Shown here: one piece after another, positions 9,801-18,434 of the stretch | How the letters are laid out: every line of letters begins with the position of its first letter | Position numbering within the stretch: position 1 is the stretch's first letter | From: JAEXOD01 sp043805435 | Lineage (GTDB): Bacteria > Bacteroidota > Ignavibacteria > Ignavibacteriales > Melioribacteraceae | Length of the DNA: 64,000 nt | Assembly (NCBI GenBank): GCA_043805435.1 | Contig: JAZDHY010000022.1 | Coordinates: forward strand, 62,001 to 126,000 | Direction: 5' to 3' | The notes under the pieces: model-generated | Databases searched by the model: none | The model's input: the letters and a program-made list of their open reading frames with translations, nothing else | What the model was told of the DNA's origin: nothing | Translations under genes and position numbers: made by a program

Positions 9801-9977
9801 AGTCTAGTCGTTTATGATATCCTTGGAAAAGAAGTATCAGTTTTAGTAAATAAAACTCAAACCGAAGGCAATTATGAAGTATCTTTTGATGCATCAAATT
9901 TAGCAACAGGTGTTTATATTTGTAGTTTAAAAGCTGGTGATTTTAGCGAAAACAGAAAAATGTTACTGTTGAAATAA
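6846..9977 (+). CDS. Secreted M6-like metalloprotease with beta-helix and type IX sorting domain
   Basis: A 1043-residue exported protein. Residues 1-21 are a signal peptide (cleavage near FAQ-N). The zinc motif HEFGH sits at 213-217 with a following FPD, and a Met-turn-like GGFDVMSC lies downstream, as in M6 (immune inhibitor A-type) peptidases. Roughly 480-740 looks like a right-handed beta-helix (ITVNSGAALTINAGAE and repeated short strands). Roughly 775-945 is helical and repeat-like, and about 960-1043 is the sorting domain (NYPNPFNPTT). It acts outside the cell or on its surface, probably degrading protein. ATG 6846 has a good ribosome site (CAGGAGAGG). It closes the secreted-protein run. 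Confidence 0.75.
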   Translation: MRKRVLLITLMLAIHSQIIFAQNELFNDVVTQTQIHSQRISRSGVVPEEIREIVIIAVDSNAETTVFPPWVTPALIYNEGFIQASTFNNYVLDITLLTDNANNAFRMPIYYYPLFNTGIGTASDPEGHVHDYRNIIAVLRHADSLFNFINYDFDGDYIVPVHFMSIGPQSGGIIGEIEYLTNDYDRDGNQIKIIVNRQSRASSENYFSSVFLHEFGHGEFDFPDIDHDGNIAFEHYGLGGFDVMSCLGFNGFPSPYSPIFRVYKSWTDPISISANNSGFVLQEFQKNNKVYVYQPTITDNDFGSQRFYLTFHDHDYDNNPYYFNYPYLDPNIGGVLIWHTSTDNLVFLDTFENWKTMPIDIECAHGKTNWTVTNDDVINSGIANPLTGRDKLEIRLVDGQIEIAGPYFGTDKGDETVFYTPGYNQEFSFRSNPNSNLISNNEILDYSQSNVTGFTVNNFRKSGSNVLVNIKLNDYTVNTNTTLTEGKWYFNNNITVNSGAALTINAGAEIIFKEGCSLIVNGTISILGTSQNPVVFTCSKSNPNRGDWEGINLNFGATANINYINVNYAENGILCDDAECTVNNSVFNDCISGISTCNTAIYEVQINNCTFNRNAFGVMSGGGNPIIFNSSFFDNGNALFCWSGNAYLGAAENYGNNYFLGNYETILALDLSYVFLGRNTCTLQGGNNVFASDPYVSSHLQAFSYSTILAENNYWGVPSPNLPNYANWFFISDATSSIDYIPYLTSAPSKSLNIVGSPEEILYNSDIKLSSGNSEFQEEKGIDNFNPEWPLDWKLMYCRNLVSIKKYSKAKNILKKIICENIDSNKVYFALNLLKQSSFDDNEGLLNFFNNSINGNSKFKQTAAIYLSNLKGQNTPEVLNNILTNPNITSHNKEFALSALAMYYFNKGKDITKAQEIYCELMLEFPKSKILKPLSTLLRLNDKSFNKDVSNNITNPLEYKLYSNYPNPFNPTTTIKYSIAKPGLVSLVVYDILGKEVSVLVNKTQTEGNYEVSFDASNLATGVYICSLKAGDFSENRKMLLLK

Positions 9978-9983
9978 TTTAAT

Positions 9984-10009
9984 AAAAGGGCTCCTTTTTT
10001 GGCCCTTTT
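9984..10009. terminator. Bidirectional terminator between convergent genes
   Basis: AAAAGGGC (9984-9991) pairs with GCCCTTTT (10002-10009), giving T runs on both strands. It lies between the stops of the M6-like protease and the sodium symporter. Confidence 0.75.
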
Positions 10010-10012
10010 ACT

Positions 10013-11410
10013 CTAAACATTCACACTTCGATATTTATACTTGTTTATCAATCCCCAACCATGCACCACAACCGCGGCAAATAAACCAACAATCATCGGT
10101 TCCACCAATTCAAATATATAATATTGTATATAAATGGGGCGGATAATATACCAAACCAAACCGGCAATTAATGAAACAATAATTTCAATTGTAATAAATT
10201 TTGGGGCAATTTTTATTTTAGGGTAATACGAACTTAATATCACTAAAATTAAACTTGGAATGCAGATACTGCCAATTGTGTACCACAAATCAATCACAGA
10301 TTTTATATAATAAGCCAAAAGAATGGAAATTATTAAAGATATAAACAAACCAATACGGGTGTATTTGGTTATATCGTTTTTATATTTACTGTTTAAGCGG
10401 GTTACTAAATCGTTTGAAAAAGTGGTTGCGCTTAAAAAAACAAAGCTGTTAAGTGTTGAAAGAATTGTGGCAAATAAAGCCGCATAAAACAGACCTTTTA
10501 ATCCGGGCGATAATATTTTTTCGGCTAATAAAGGAAAAGCCATAACAGGAGAACCCAAATTTGGTAAAACTGCTTTTGAATACAATCCAGAAACATTTGT
10601 TAAAAAATCGAATAAAATCCATAAAATTACTGAAATTAAAATACCTCGCGAAGCTACTTTTGCATTTTTTGCGGCATAACATCTTTGATGAAATCCGGGG
10701 TCGGCAAAAGTCCATAAAGCAATTAAAAACCAAACAACAATGTAACTTATGCTGACCTGACTGAAAGGTCTTAAATGTCCGGCGGGTAAATTGGCTTTTA
10801 AATATGTAAAATCGCCGACACTGGTGTAAGCAACAAAAAACAAAATCCCAAATCCAATAAACATAATAAAAAATTCAAATGTATCGGTGTATAAATCCGA
10901 TTTATAACCGCCTTTAAAGAGATAAACCGAAGATAAAATTGCAGCAATTATTAATGAAAGAAATATATTTATGTTAAATAACATGCTAATTATATTGGCA
11001 AGCATTAATAAATATGGTGCAGGTGATACAAGCACAAATATAACAATTGCGGCTAAAATGGAATTATTTTTCCCATAATCCTTTTCAATTTTATCGGGAA
11101 TAGTAATTAATTCGGTTTCTCTTATTTTTTTAGCTATGGTTAAAGCAAAAATAATGGCAAAAATATAATAAGGTACTCCTTGAGTTAACCAGCTTAACAA
11201 ACCGTAATTATAGGATAATTCCCCTATCCCCAAAATTCCTCCGTACCACGTAGCAACATTGGTAACTACAAAAAGAAAAAGTCCCATATTACGGCCCGAA
11301 AGTAAAAATTGTTCTTTATCTTTTGTGGATTTTGGAATTAAGCCAATAACTAATACGGCTAATAAAAATAATACTATTACAAAAATATCTAAATTATTTA
11401 AGGAAATCAT
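10013..11410 (-). CDS. Sodium:solute symporter, probable thiamine transporter
   Basis: A 465-residue inner-membrane protein with about 12-13 hydrophobic segments. SSS-family signatures include the N-terminal SGRNMG after the first helix, the ATWYGG segment and PDKIEKDYG. The family couples sodium entry to uptake of a solute. Its start overlaps the end of the thiamine pyrophosphokinase gene by 17 bases and it is the last gene of the riboswitch-controlled operon, so thiamine or a precursor is the likely substrate. SSS-type candidates have been linked to thiamine regulons before (ThiV-like). The family call is secure; the substrate is inferred from context only. Confidence 0.8.
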   Translation of the reverse strand: MISLNNLDIFVIVLFLLAVLVIGLIPKSTKDKEQFLLSGRNMGLFLFVVTNVATWYGGILGIGELSYNYGLLSWLTQGVPYYIFAIIFALTIAKKIRETELITIPDKIEKDYGKNNSILAAIVIFVLVSPAPYLLMLANIISMLFNINIFLSLIIAAILSSVYLFKGGYKSDLYTDTFEFFIMFIGFGILFFVAYTSVGDFTYLKANLPAGHLRPFSQVSISYIVVWFLIALWTFADPGFHQRCYAAKNAKVASRGILISVILWILFDFLTNVSGLYSKAVLPNLGSPVMAFPLLAEKILSPGLKGLFYAALFATILSTLNSFVFLSATTFSNDLVTRLNSKYKNDITKYTRIGLFISLIISILLAYYIKSVIDLWYTIGSICIPSLILVILSSYYPKIKIAPKFITIEIIVSLIAGLVWYIIRPIYIQYYIFELVEPMIVGLFAAVVVHGWGLINKYKYRSVNV

Positions 11411-12050
11411 TTTTCAGTATATATTCTATGTCTCTTATTAAAAATATTTTGTCTGTTACTTCTAAAGTTACTTTATCTAACATTGCTTTATTACTAATAC
11501 TTTCTCTAAAACCAAAAGTAATTGTTTCATTATTTAAATTATATTTAAGTCCGGTAGTAGAAATTTTTATAATTGGATTAATTCCAAAAAAAGATATTAT
11601 TTCACCGGGAGTGGTATCCAAACTGATTTTGTTGTTAAATATTGATAAAAATGATTTTTGATGCACAAGGTGGGTTTTTATGCTTTCGGCATATTTATAC
11701 ATAATTGAAAGATTACCTAATGAATGATCTAATCTGTTTCCGGTGCAGCTTAATAAAACAGCTTCGCTATAATTCAGTTTAATTAATTTATTAAGGCATT
11801 TTTCAATATCGGTGCTGTTTTGATCTTTAACTTTTATAACTTTTGTTTTTGATGAATAATAATCTAAAACATCAGGTCTTATGGAATCTAAATCACCAAT
11901 AATAAACTTAGGTATAATATTTAATTTAAATAAGTTATTGGCTCCCCCGTCGGCACAAACAATATCAGTAAAGCCGTTATTTTGCAAACGGCTTATTACC
12001 AATTTGGATGGTTTTTGGCCATTACCAATTATTATTGCTTTTTTAATCAA
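11394..12050 (-). CDS. thiN: Thiamine pyrophosphokinase
   Basis: Transfers pyrophosphate from ATP to thiamine, giving TPP directly. All family motifs are visible: ADGGANNL, IIGDLDSI, the acidic DQNSTDIEKCL and TGNRLDHSLGN, which form the ATP/magnesium site. The smaller C-terminal beta domain for thiamine binding follows. The length of 218 is typical. It lies between the TonB receptor (4-base overlap at its start) and the symporter (17-base overlap at its end), so translation is probably coupled. It is regulated by the upstream TPP riboswitch. The combination suggests use of imported thiamine. Confidence 0.93.
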   Translation of the reverse strand: MIKKAIIIGNGQKPSKLVISRLQNNGFTDIVCADGGANNLFKLNIIPKFIIGDLDSIRPDVLDYYSSKTKVIKVKDQNSTDIEKCLNKLIKLNYSEAVLLSCTGNRLDHSLGNLSIMYKYAESIKTHLVHQKSFLSIFNNKISLDTTPGEIISFFGINPIIKISTTGLKYNLNNETITFGFRESISNKAMLDKVTLEVTDKIFLIRDIEYILKNDFLK

Positions 12051-14530
12051 AAATTTACTCTTGTTGAAAAATAATAATTTCTTTCTGCTCCGGGGAAAAA
12101 CTCTTTACCGTAAGCGTATGAAGCATAAAGTTTGTTAAATATATTATTTATTTGAAATGTAAACTTAACATTTTTAAATATAGGTTCAAATCCAAATTCA
12201 TAATTAACAATAACGTTAGCTAAAAAGTAAGGTTCTACTACGTTATCAGTATATTCTACAAAACCGGGATATAATTCTAAATATTTTGTTAGATTTTCGT
12301 CATTGTTATCTGAATAAAATTTACCTAAATATTTAGCCAAAAACTGTACCGATAAGTCATTATAATTCAATTTTACAATTGTATTAAATAAAATATTAGG
12401 AAATCCGCCTATTTTATTGTCTGAAAGATCTTGTTTAACAATTGAACCAGTTGCATAATCTTCTATGTAAGTAAAACCTTCCTGAATATAATTTTTGTTA
12501 ATATTAACATTGGCAGCAATTTCTAAATATTTATTAGGTTTTGTAACAGTAGAAAGTTCAATACCGTAATGCATTGTTTTATCCATATTACCTGTTATCG
12601 GCTGACCAAATCTATCCAACTGTCCATTGCTTATTATTTCATCTTTAAATTGCATTAAATACAAGTTAAATGAATAATCCATCATTGAATTTTTATAATT
12701 AACTCCTAAATCAAAACTTAACATTTTTTCAGGTTTAACTAAAGGATTATTAAAATCGTAGTTACCGTTTGAATCCATTTCAAATTGTGGAACAGCTCCG
12801 CCGCTTGATTCGGCTGCATCGTAATAGTTCTTAAGTCTTGGTTCGCGAGTTACATAAGCGGCAGAAAAATATGATCCAAAATTTTCCGATATTTTATAGT
12901 TAATTCCAATACGTGGATTGATAAAAAAGTTATTTACATCAAAATCGTAATTGTTATATTTTTCGTTAAATATTTTGTATTTATTATAAGCAAACTGAAC
13001 TTCACCCATCAACTTTATTTTATCTGAAAAGCTGTAATTTTCGTTAACAAAAAAATTAATAATATCTTTTCCGCCTTCATAATAATAATATCTGTAGTTA
13101 GGCGTTAAAGCAACAGGTAGATTTTCGCCATAATTTATGCTGCCCCAATGTACGGAACGGTGCATTCTTATTTCTGCTCCCGTTATTAGCTCGCCATTAG
13201 CATGTTTAAACCTTAAGCGTGGTATCCAGCCCCATTGTTTATTTTCAACCATTGCACGAATAATGGCATTACCCGGATTAGTAATTGAATTAAAGCCGTT
13301 TTGATTTGTTAACCTAAAATAGCTGGTATCAGCCCAAGAAGCATCGTAATCAAAATAACCGCTTCCAATAATTAAAAATAAAGCCGAGTTTAATACTACA
13401 TCTTTACTTAATTGAATTTCATTAAGCATTTCAAAATGAGGCTGTGAAAATTCTTCTTTTTCTTCCGGTCTGCGCATTAACTCGTATGTGAAATTATTTT
13501 CATCTGCCGACCAATACGAATGATTTAACGTGCGTAAAGAGGTGTTTGTTATTGCAAATTTAGGAAGTCCGGTATATGCCAAACCATCTTTAACAATTCC
13601 GCCAAAAACATTAATTTGTGTAGTAATGTTTTTATCAAATCTAACGGCCGAAAGATAATAAGATTTAAAATCTGCCCACGAATTGTTTCTGTATCCTGTA
13701 GTTAATAAATTAGAAAGACTAAAATAAAACGAATATTTTTCATCAACTACACCACTTCCTACGGATATAGAATATTTGCGAGTATTATAATCACCAATTC
13801 CAAAAGATAAATTGGAATTAGCTTTATCCGCAAAATTGGAAGTGATAATATTAATGGAACCGCCAATTGAAGGATAACCGCTTATCCCGGAACCTGCACC
13901 TCGTTGAATTTGAATTAGTTCGGAATTGGCTAATAAATCAGGCATATCCAACCAATACACATTATTATCTTCCGGTTCGTTTTGTGGTATTCCGTTAACC
14001 GATACAGAAATTCTGCGTTGGTCAAAACCTCGTATATTTAAATAATTATATCCAATCCCATTACCACCTTCGGAATAAAACATAGTGGAAGGTAAATAAC
14101 TAATCATTTCCGGTAAATCCTGAGTTGTATATTTATCTTGAATTTGACTTTTGCTTAAGTCGGAATATGTGAACATTTGTTCATGTTTACCGCTCTTTAT
14201 ACCTTCAATCAAAACGGTTTGACTGTTTAATATTTTTTTACTTAGCCGGATAATTAAAGGTGATTGAGTATTAATTGTATCTATTTCAATTTTATCAGTT
14301 TCATAACCCATAAATGATATTACAACAAATCTGTCTGATGATTTGTTTGCAGTTATCTTAAATTCGCCATTTTTATCGGTTGGTGTTCCTTTGGTAGTGC
14401 CTTCAATAATAACATTTGCCAAATAAAGAGGGTTCCCCTCTTGTTTGCTAAGCACTTTTCCACGTAAATTAAGCTCTTGCCCAATTAATAAAAGAGGTAA
14501 AAATACAAGAATTAAAAAGATTTTTTTCAT
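12047..14530 (-). CDS. TonB-dependent outer-membrane receptor, probable thiamine uptake
   Basis: An 827-residue protein with a signal peptide (MKKIFLILVFLPLLLIG-QE), a carboxypeptidase-regulatory-like domain at about 20-105, a TonB plug (about 115-230, with LNIRGFDQRR and IQIQRGAGSG), then a long beta-barrel of alternating aromatic strands ending in a C-terminal Phe. It moves its ligand across the outer membrane with TonB/ExbBD energy. It is first in an operon with thiamine pyrophosphokinase and a symporter, directly behind a TPP riboswitch, so thiamine or a thiamine compound is the likely ligand. ATG 14530 has AGGAGA seven bases upstream. The family is certain; the ligand is inferred. Confidence 0.88.
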   Translation of the reverse strand: MKKIFLILVFLPLLLIGQELNLRGKVLSKQEGNPLYLANVIIEGTTKGTPTDKNGEFKITANKSSDRFVVISFMGYETDKIEIDTINTQSPLIIRLSKKILNSQTVLIEGIKSGKHEQMFTYSDLSKSQIQDKYTTQDLPEMISYLPSTMFYSEGGNGIGYNYLNIRGFDQRRISVSVNGIPQNEPEDNNVYWLDMPDLLANSELIQIQRGAGSGISGYPSIGGSINIITSNFADKANSNLSFGIGDYNTRKYSISVGSGVVDEKYSFYFSLSNLLTTGYRNNSWADFKSYYLSAVRFDKNITTQINVFGGIVKDGLAYTGLPKFAITNTSLRTLNHSYWSADENNFTYELMRRPEEKEEFSQPHFEMLNEIQLSKDVVLNSALFLIIGSGYFDYDASWADTSYFRLTNQNGFNSITNPGNAIIRAMVENKQWGWIPRLRFKHANGELITGAEIRMHRSVHWGSINYGENLPVALTPNYRYYYYEGGKDIINFFVNENYSFSDKIKLMGEVQFAYNKYKIFNEKYNNYDFDVNNFFINPRIGINYKISENFGSYFSAAYVTREPRLKNYYDAAESSGGAVPQFEMDSNGNYDFNNPLVKPEKMLSFDLGVNYKNSMMDYSFNLYLMQFKDEIISNGQLDRFGQPITGNMDKTMHYGIELSTVTKPNKYLEIAANVNINKNYIQEGFTYIEDYATGSIVKQDLSDNKIGGFPNILFNTIVKLNYNDLSVQFLAKYLGKFYSDNNDENLTKYLELYPGFVEYTDNVVEPYFLANVIVNYEFGFEPIFKNVKFTFQINNIFNKLYASYAYGKEFFPGAERNYYFSTRVNF

Positions 14531-14550
14531 AAGATCTCCTATAGATTATA

Positions 14551-14575
14551 AAAAAAGCCGTTTTGGGAAAACGGC
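14551..14575 (-). terminator. Riboswitch-controlled terminator
   Basis: Read on the minus strand, GCCGTTTT pairs with AAAACGGC around CCC and is followed by seven or more T. It lies between the TPP aptamer and the receptor start. Its 3' arm can instead pair with bases at the 5' edge of the aptamer, as expected for an attenuator. Confidence 0.85.
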
Positions 14576-14589
14576 AATCTTTTAATTCT

Positions 14590-14690
14590 GTTTCGTTTTC
14601 CTACGCTGGTATTATCCAGTTCAGGTTCGAGGGTATGGTCTCAGCAAACTCCTTATAGTAAATGGAGAGAGCACCCCTAACGGCTATATA
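14590..14690 (-). promoter_or_regulatory. TPP riboswitch (THI box)
   Basis: Read on the minus strand, the thi-box landmarks appear in order: GGGGTGC, GCTGAGA, ACCTGAACTGGATAATACC and AGCGTAGGAAA. TPP binding folds the aptamer and should let the downstream terminator (14551-14575) form, shutting off the receptor-kinase-symporter operon. A possible P1 helix is CGTT (5' edge) with AACG just after the GGAAA. The aptamer begins only about 15 bases after the mltD-like stop, so its promoter must lie in the end of that gene, or it is also read from further upstream. Confidence 0.95.
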
Positions 14691-14705
14691 TGTTAATATT
14701 ATTTG

Positions 14706-17471
14706 TTAGTTCGGAATATTCAGTTTTTGTCCAACAGCAACTTTTTCGGTTGCTAATTTATTAATTTCTTTTAATTGATTTACACTTATTGAATATTTTT
14801 TAGCAATAACCCATAAGTTTTCGCCATTTTTTACCGTATGTGTTTTTAGTGAATTTTTAGTGTTTGATTTTTCCTTAGTATTAACAGTAGTAGTATTATT
14901 TTTTGAACTGCTGTTAATTGTTAATTCTTGACCTGCTTTAATGTCATCACCCGAAATATTATTCCATAAACGAATATTAGCGGTAGAAACACTAAATTTT
15001 GCAGCTATTTTACCAATTGAATCACCTTTTTTAACAATATAAGAAGATGAATTATTGGATTCATTATTATTTTCTTTAGTAACAGCTCTATTAGTTTTTG
15101 AATTGGAAGTTTTATCAATGTCGCTAAAAATACTTAAATTAGTACCGGCAACAATTTTATTAGAAGTTAAATTATTCCATTTTTTAATCTCTTCAATCGA
15201 AACTCCAAAATTGTCGGCTATTTCACCAATAGAATCACCGGTTTTAACTGAATAACTTACCACATTTGAACTTCTTTTTTTATTGTTATCACCCAACGAA
15301 GTGGTTGTTTCATTGTTTTTAATTGTTAATACGGTACCGGCAGCAATTCTGTTCCCTTTTAAGTTATTCCATGAACGTAATTCAGCAATTGTAACGTCAA
15401 ATTTTTTAGAAATTTCACCAAGATTATCGCCGCGTTTAACTTTATACTTTGTAGTAGTGTTTGTGTTTTTAACAGTACGTGGTGAATCTTCATCGTTGCT
15501 ATCGCCTAAATAAATTCTTAAAGAATTACCAACAGCTATTTTATCGCTACGTAAATTATTCCATTTTTGGATTTGAGTAACTTTAACTCTGTACTTTTCC
15601 GAAATATAAGATAACGATTCGCCTGTTTTAACTTTATGTTTTATCCAATTGCCTTTTTGAGCAATTGTTTCCGTAATTTTACTTGCCGAAAGAGAATCAA
15701 GTTTTGCAAAATGTTCCTTTCGTCCGGAAGGTACAAAAATCTTTAATTTTTGACCGACACGTATGCTTGATGTATAAGAAACGTTATTCCAGTTTCTTAA
15801 ATCGGCTACACGTACTTCAAATAATTGGGCAATATCCGTTAATGCGTCTTCTTTTTTAATTGTATATGTAACTAACTCTCTACCTTCCGGTACAAAAGAT
15901 GAATCCGGATCATTCATTTTTTGATAAATAGCGAAATAATTAGTGCTATCTGTTTCACTGCTTAGTTTAACTTCGTAAGGTGCGTTTTTTTGTGAAGTAG
16001 CAATAATTTCATCTTCTGCAGGTAAAATATCGGTATTCACCACAATTTCACTTTCTTGAACGCTTGAAACAGGAATTTTTAAATTAACTCCTTGGTATAA
16101 GCGGCTTTTAACAGATACATTGTTCAATTTTGCTAGTCTTTGAGAATTGATATTATATTGTTTTGCAACAGAAGAAATCGATTCGCCTTTTTTTACTTCA
16201 TGTATAACAAATTGTTGTTTTAAATCATCAGGTATATTTTTTAAGTTTTCAGCAAAAGCCTCATATGATTTTGTGGGCACTTTTAACAAATATCCACCCG
16301 GATGTTTTGGAGGTGTACAGTTTTGAGTTAATTCAGGATTCATATCTCTAAACACATCAATATTAATTCCTGCACATTTGGATAAAATTGCTAAATCAAC
16401 TGCATCATTTACAGCATACAATTTATAATCAAACGGTGATTCAAACATAATATCGGTAAAACCATACATATCAGGTCTGCTTGCAATTAAAGTAACTGCT
16501 ATATATTGCGGTACATAATTTCTTGTTTCTTTAGGTAAATAAGGCATTAATGACCAAAAATCTGTTGAACCGGATCTATTAATAGCTTTACTAACATTAC
16601 CTTCACCACAATTATAAGCTGCTAAGGCCAAATACCAGTCACCTAAACTATAATATAAATCTCTTAAATGCTGTGCTGCTGCTCTTGTAGATTTTTCAGG
16701 ATCCATTCTTTCATCATAATAAAAATCCACATCCAAACCGTATCTTCCGCCGGTTTCTTTAATAAACTGCCACAAGCCTACAGCTTTTGCCCATGATCTT
16801 GCGGTTGGATTTAAACCGCTTTCAACCATACTTAAAAACAATAATTGCTGCGGTACTTTTTCTTCATTAAATATTTGAGCCATCATCGGAAAATACTTTC
16901 CTGATCTGCTTAACCAAGCATTAATATGTTTTCTTCCCTTTCCGGTAAAATACTCAATATATTTTTCTACATAAGGATTTATTTGTAAAGGGAATTCGCC
17001 AACTAAAATTGTATTTGTTGGTACTGTTTCTAAAGCAACATTAACAGTATCACTCATATCGGGGATTTTATTTTTTAACCACTCATCTAATGCAGCAACA
17101 GAAATATTTTCGGGCAATTCTTCAAATTCATCTACATAATTTTTATAATCATCTACAATAGCTTTTTCTAATTCAACATACGCTTCGTTTTGGTCTATTT
17201 CGGGGTAATAGCTTAAACGAGTAATAATTGTTAATGCAGTTTCAAAATTAGTTAAAGCTTCAACAGCTTCACCGGCTTTTTTGCTTTTTAATGCGTCAAC
17301 GTAATATTGACGTGCCTCCTCAAGATGTTCGTTAATAATATCAGATGGTTCTAATACAACTAATGTATCTTTATCCAATACTTTTTGATTGTTATTAACT
17401 GTACTAAATAACCCACAAGCCGAAACTAAATATGCCAACAAGAGCAAAACAATTATTCGTATTTTTTGCAT
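14706..17471 (-). CDS. mltD: MltD-like lytic transglycosylase lipoprotein with seven LysM repeats
   Basis: Cleaves the glycan strand of peptidoglycan to anhydro-muropeptides. From ATG 17471 the signal peptide ends in lipobox LVSAC (Cys19). A helical N-terminal region of about 150 residues precedes an SLT domain with catalytic Glu217 (SMVESGLNP), KAVGLWQF and LALAAYNCGEGN. From about residue 422 to the end there are seven LysM modules, each with a YxVKxGDS-like start and a WNN or similar core, separated by Ser/Thr/Asn linkers. An in-frame TTG at 17474 adds one residue and is not needed. MltD usually has fewer LysM modules. The stop lies next to the riboswitch of the next operon. Confidence 0.92.
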   Translation of the reverse strand: MQKIRIIVLLLLAYLVSACGLFSTVNNNQKVLDKDTLVVLEPSDIINEHLEEARQYYVDALKSKKAGEAVEALTNFETALTIITRLSYYPEIDQNEAYVELEKAIVDDYKNYVDEFEELPENISVAALDEWLKNKIPDMSDTVNVALETVPTNTILVGEFPLQINPYVEKYIEYFTGKGRKHINAWLSRSGKYFPMMAQIFNEEKVPQQLLFLSMVESGLNPTARSWAKAVGLWQFIKETGGRYGLDVDFYYDERMDPEKSTRAAAQHLRDLYYSLGDWYLALAAYNCGEGNVSKAINRSGSTDFWSLMPYLPKETRNYVPQYIAVTLIASRPDMYGFTDIMFESPFDYKLYAVNDAVDLAILSKCAGINIDVFRDMNPELTQNCTPPKHPGGYLLKVPTKSYEAFAENLKNIPDDLKQQFVIHEVKKGESISSVAKQYNINSQRLAKLNNVSVKSRLYQGVNLKIPVSSVQESEIVVNTDILPAEDEIIATSQKNAPYEVKLSSETDSTNYFAIYQKMNDPDSSFVPEGRELVTYTIKKEDALTDIAQLFEVRVADLRNWNNVSYTSSIRVGQKLKIFVPSGRKEHFAKLDSLSASKITETIAQKGNWIKHKVKTGESLSYISEKYRVKVTQIQKWNNLRSDKIAVGNSLRIYLGDSNDEDSPRTVKNTNTTTKYKVKRGDNLGEISKKFDVTIAELRSWNNLKGNRIAAGTVLTIKNNETTTSLGDNNKKRSSNVVSYSVKTGDSIGEIADNFGVSIEEIKKWNNLTSNKIVAGTNLSIFSDIDKTSNSKTNRAVTKENNNESNNSSSYIVKKGDSIGKIAAKFSVSTANIRLWNNISGDDIKAGQELTINSSSKNNTTTVNTKEKSNTKNSLKTHTVKNGENLWVIAKKYSISVNQLKEINKLATEKVAVGQKLNIPN

Positions 17472-17691
17472 CAATAGCGTTCCCCGATTAAATGATTAAA
17501 GGTGCAATTTAAAACCTATCCTAATGAATGTCAAGTTAATATTAGTCCTTATTGATAAAAAATAATAAAAAATACCTAAATTTTAATATATAATGTTAAC
17601 GTGCGTTCATATTAGGTTATCGTTTGTTCATAAACAAAATAATTGTACAAATCCAATTTTATATTGTTCCTAGAACTTAAATAAGGACAAA

Positions 17692-18432
17692 CTATAATAC
17701 CACATTAAACAAATTATAAAGTTCAATATCATTCACTATTTTTAATTTGAAATCCAAAAATAATTTGTCATTTAATTTTTGCGATATCTTTGTTGGTAAG
17801 TTTGGTAAATACTCCGTTAAAAGAAGCTCTAATGGATTATCTTTTGTTACAAAAAGGATTTCGGAAAATAGTAAGGCGTCATTAAAATTAGACGTTCCAT
17901 ATAAAAATGTTATATTTTTTTTATCTCTAATTTTAAATAATAAATCAAACAATTCGTGTTTTGTTTTTATATCCATTTGTAAAAACGTGTCATCAATAAG
18001 AATAAGATCCGAATTAAAAGATAATGCAGCAGCTAAAATAATCCTAAACCGAAAACCTAAACTTTTATTATGTGGTAAATGTTTTTCATATCCTTCCAAA
18101 CCGACTTCTTTTAACGAAGTTTCTATTGTACCTTTTGAAATATTTTGATTTAAAAAATTAATATTGTCAAAAGGATTTAACCAAGGTAAAGATATAGGAA
18201 TTTGCGGAATATAAAATAACTTTTTGCCTGTAAACTCTACACATTTGTTTTTGTTTTCCGCAATCAGATTAAAAAGTGTTGATTTACCCGCACCTGAAGG
18301 AGTTAAAAAGGATGAAATGGAATTTCGTTTTAATGAAAAAGACAAATCTTTTATTAATTTATAATCATATATTTTATTTTGCTTAAAAGATAAATCTAAT
18401 TTATTTACACTTAATATTATATTAGAATCCAA
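17692..18432 (-). CDS. ABC transporter ATP-binding protein, divergent NitT/TauT type
   Basis: Likely powers the membrane protein encoded just upstream. Walker A is TPSGAGKST. Walker B reads LILIDDTF, with Asp in place of the usual catalytic Glu, and the signature region KSLGFRFRI departs strongly from LSGGQ. An upstream in-frame TTG (18447) lies inside the permease gene; TTG 18432 is preferred because it follows GGGAG and sits two bases past the permease stop. No substrate-binding protein is adjacent. Hydrolysis may be weak, or the protein may have drifted under relaxed selection. The family call is fair; the substrate is unknown. Confidence 0.7.
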   Translation of the reverse strand: MDSNIILSVNKLDLSFKQNKIYDYKLIKDLSFSLKRNSISSFLTPSGAGKSTLFNLIAENKNKCVEFTGKKLFYIPQIPISLPWLNPFDNINFLNQNISKGTIETSLKEVGLEGYEKHLPHNKSLGFRFRIILAAALSFNSDLILIDDTFLQMDIKTKHELFDLLFKIRDKKNITFLYGTSNFNDALLFSEILFVTKDNPLELLLTEYLPNLPTKISQKLNDKLFLDFKLKIVNDIELYNLFNVVL

Positions 18433-18434
18433 AA

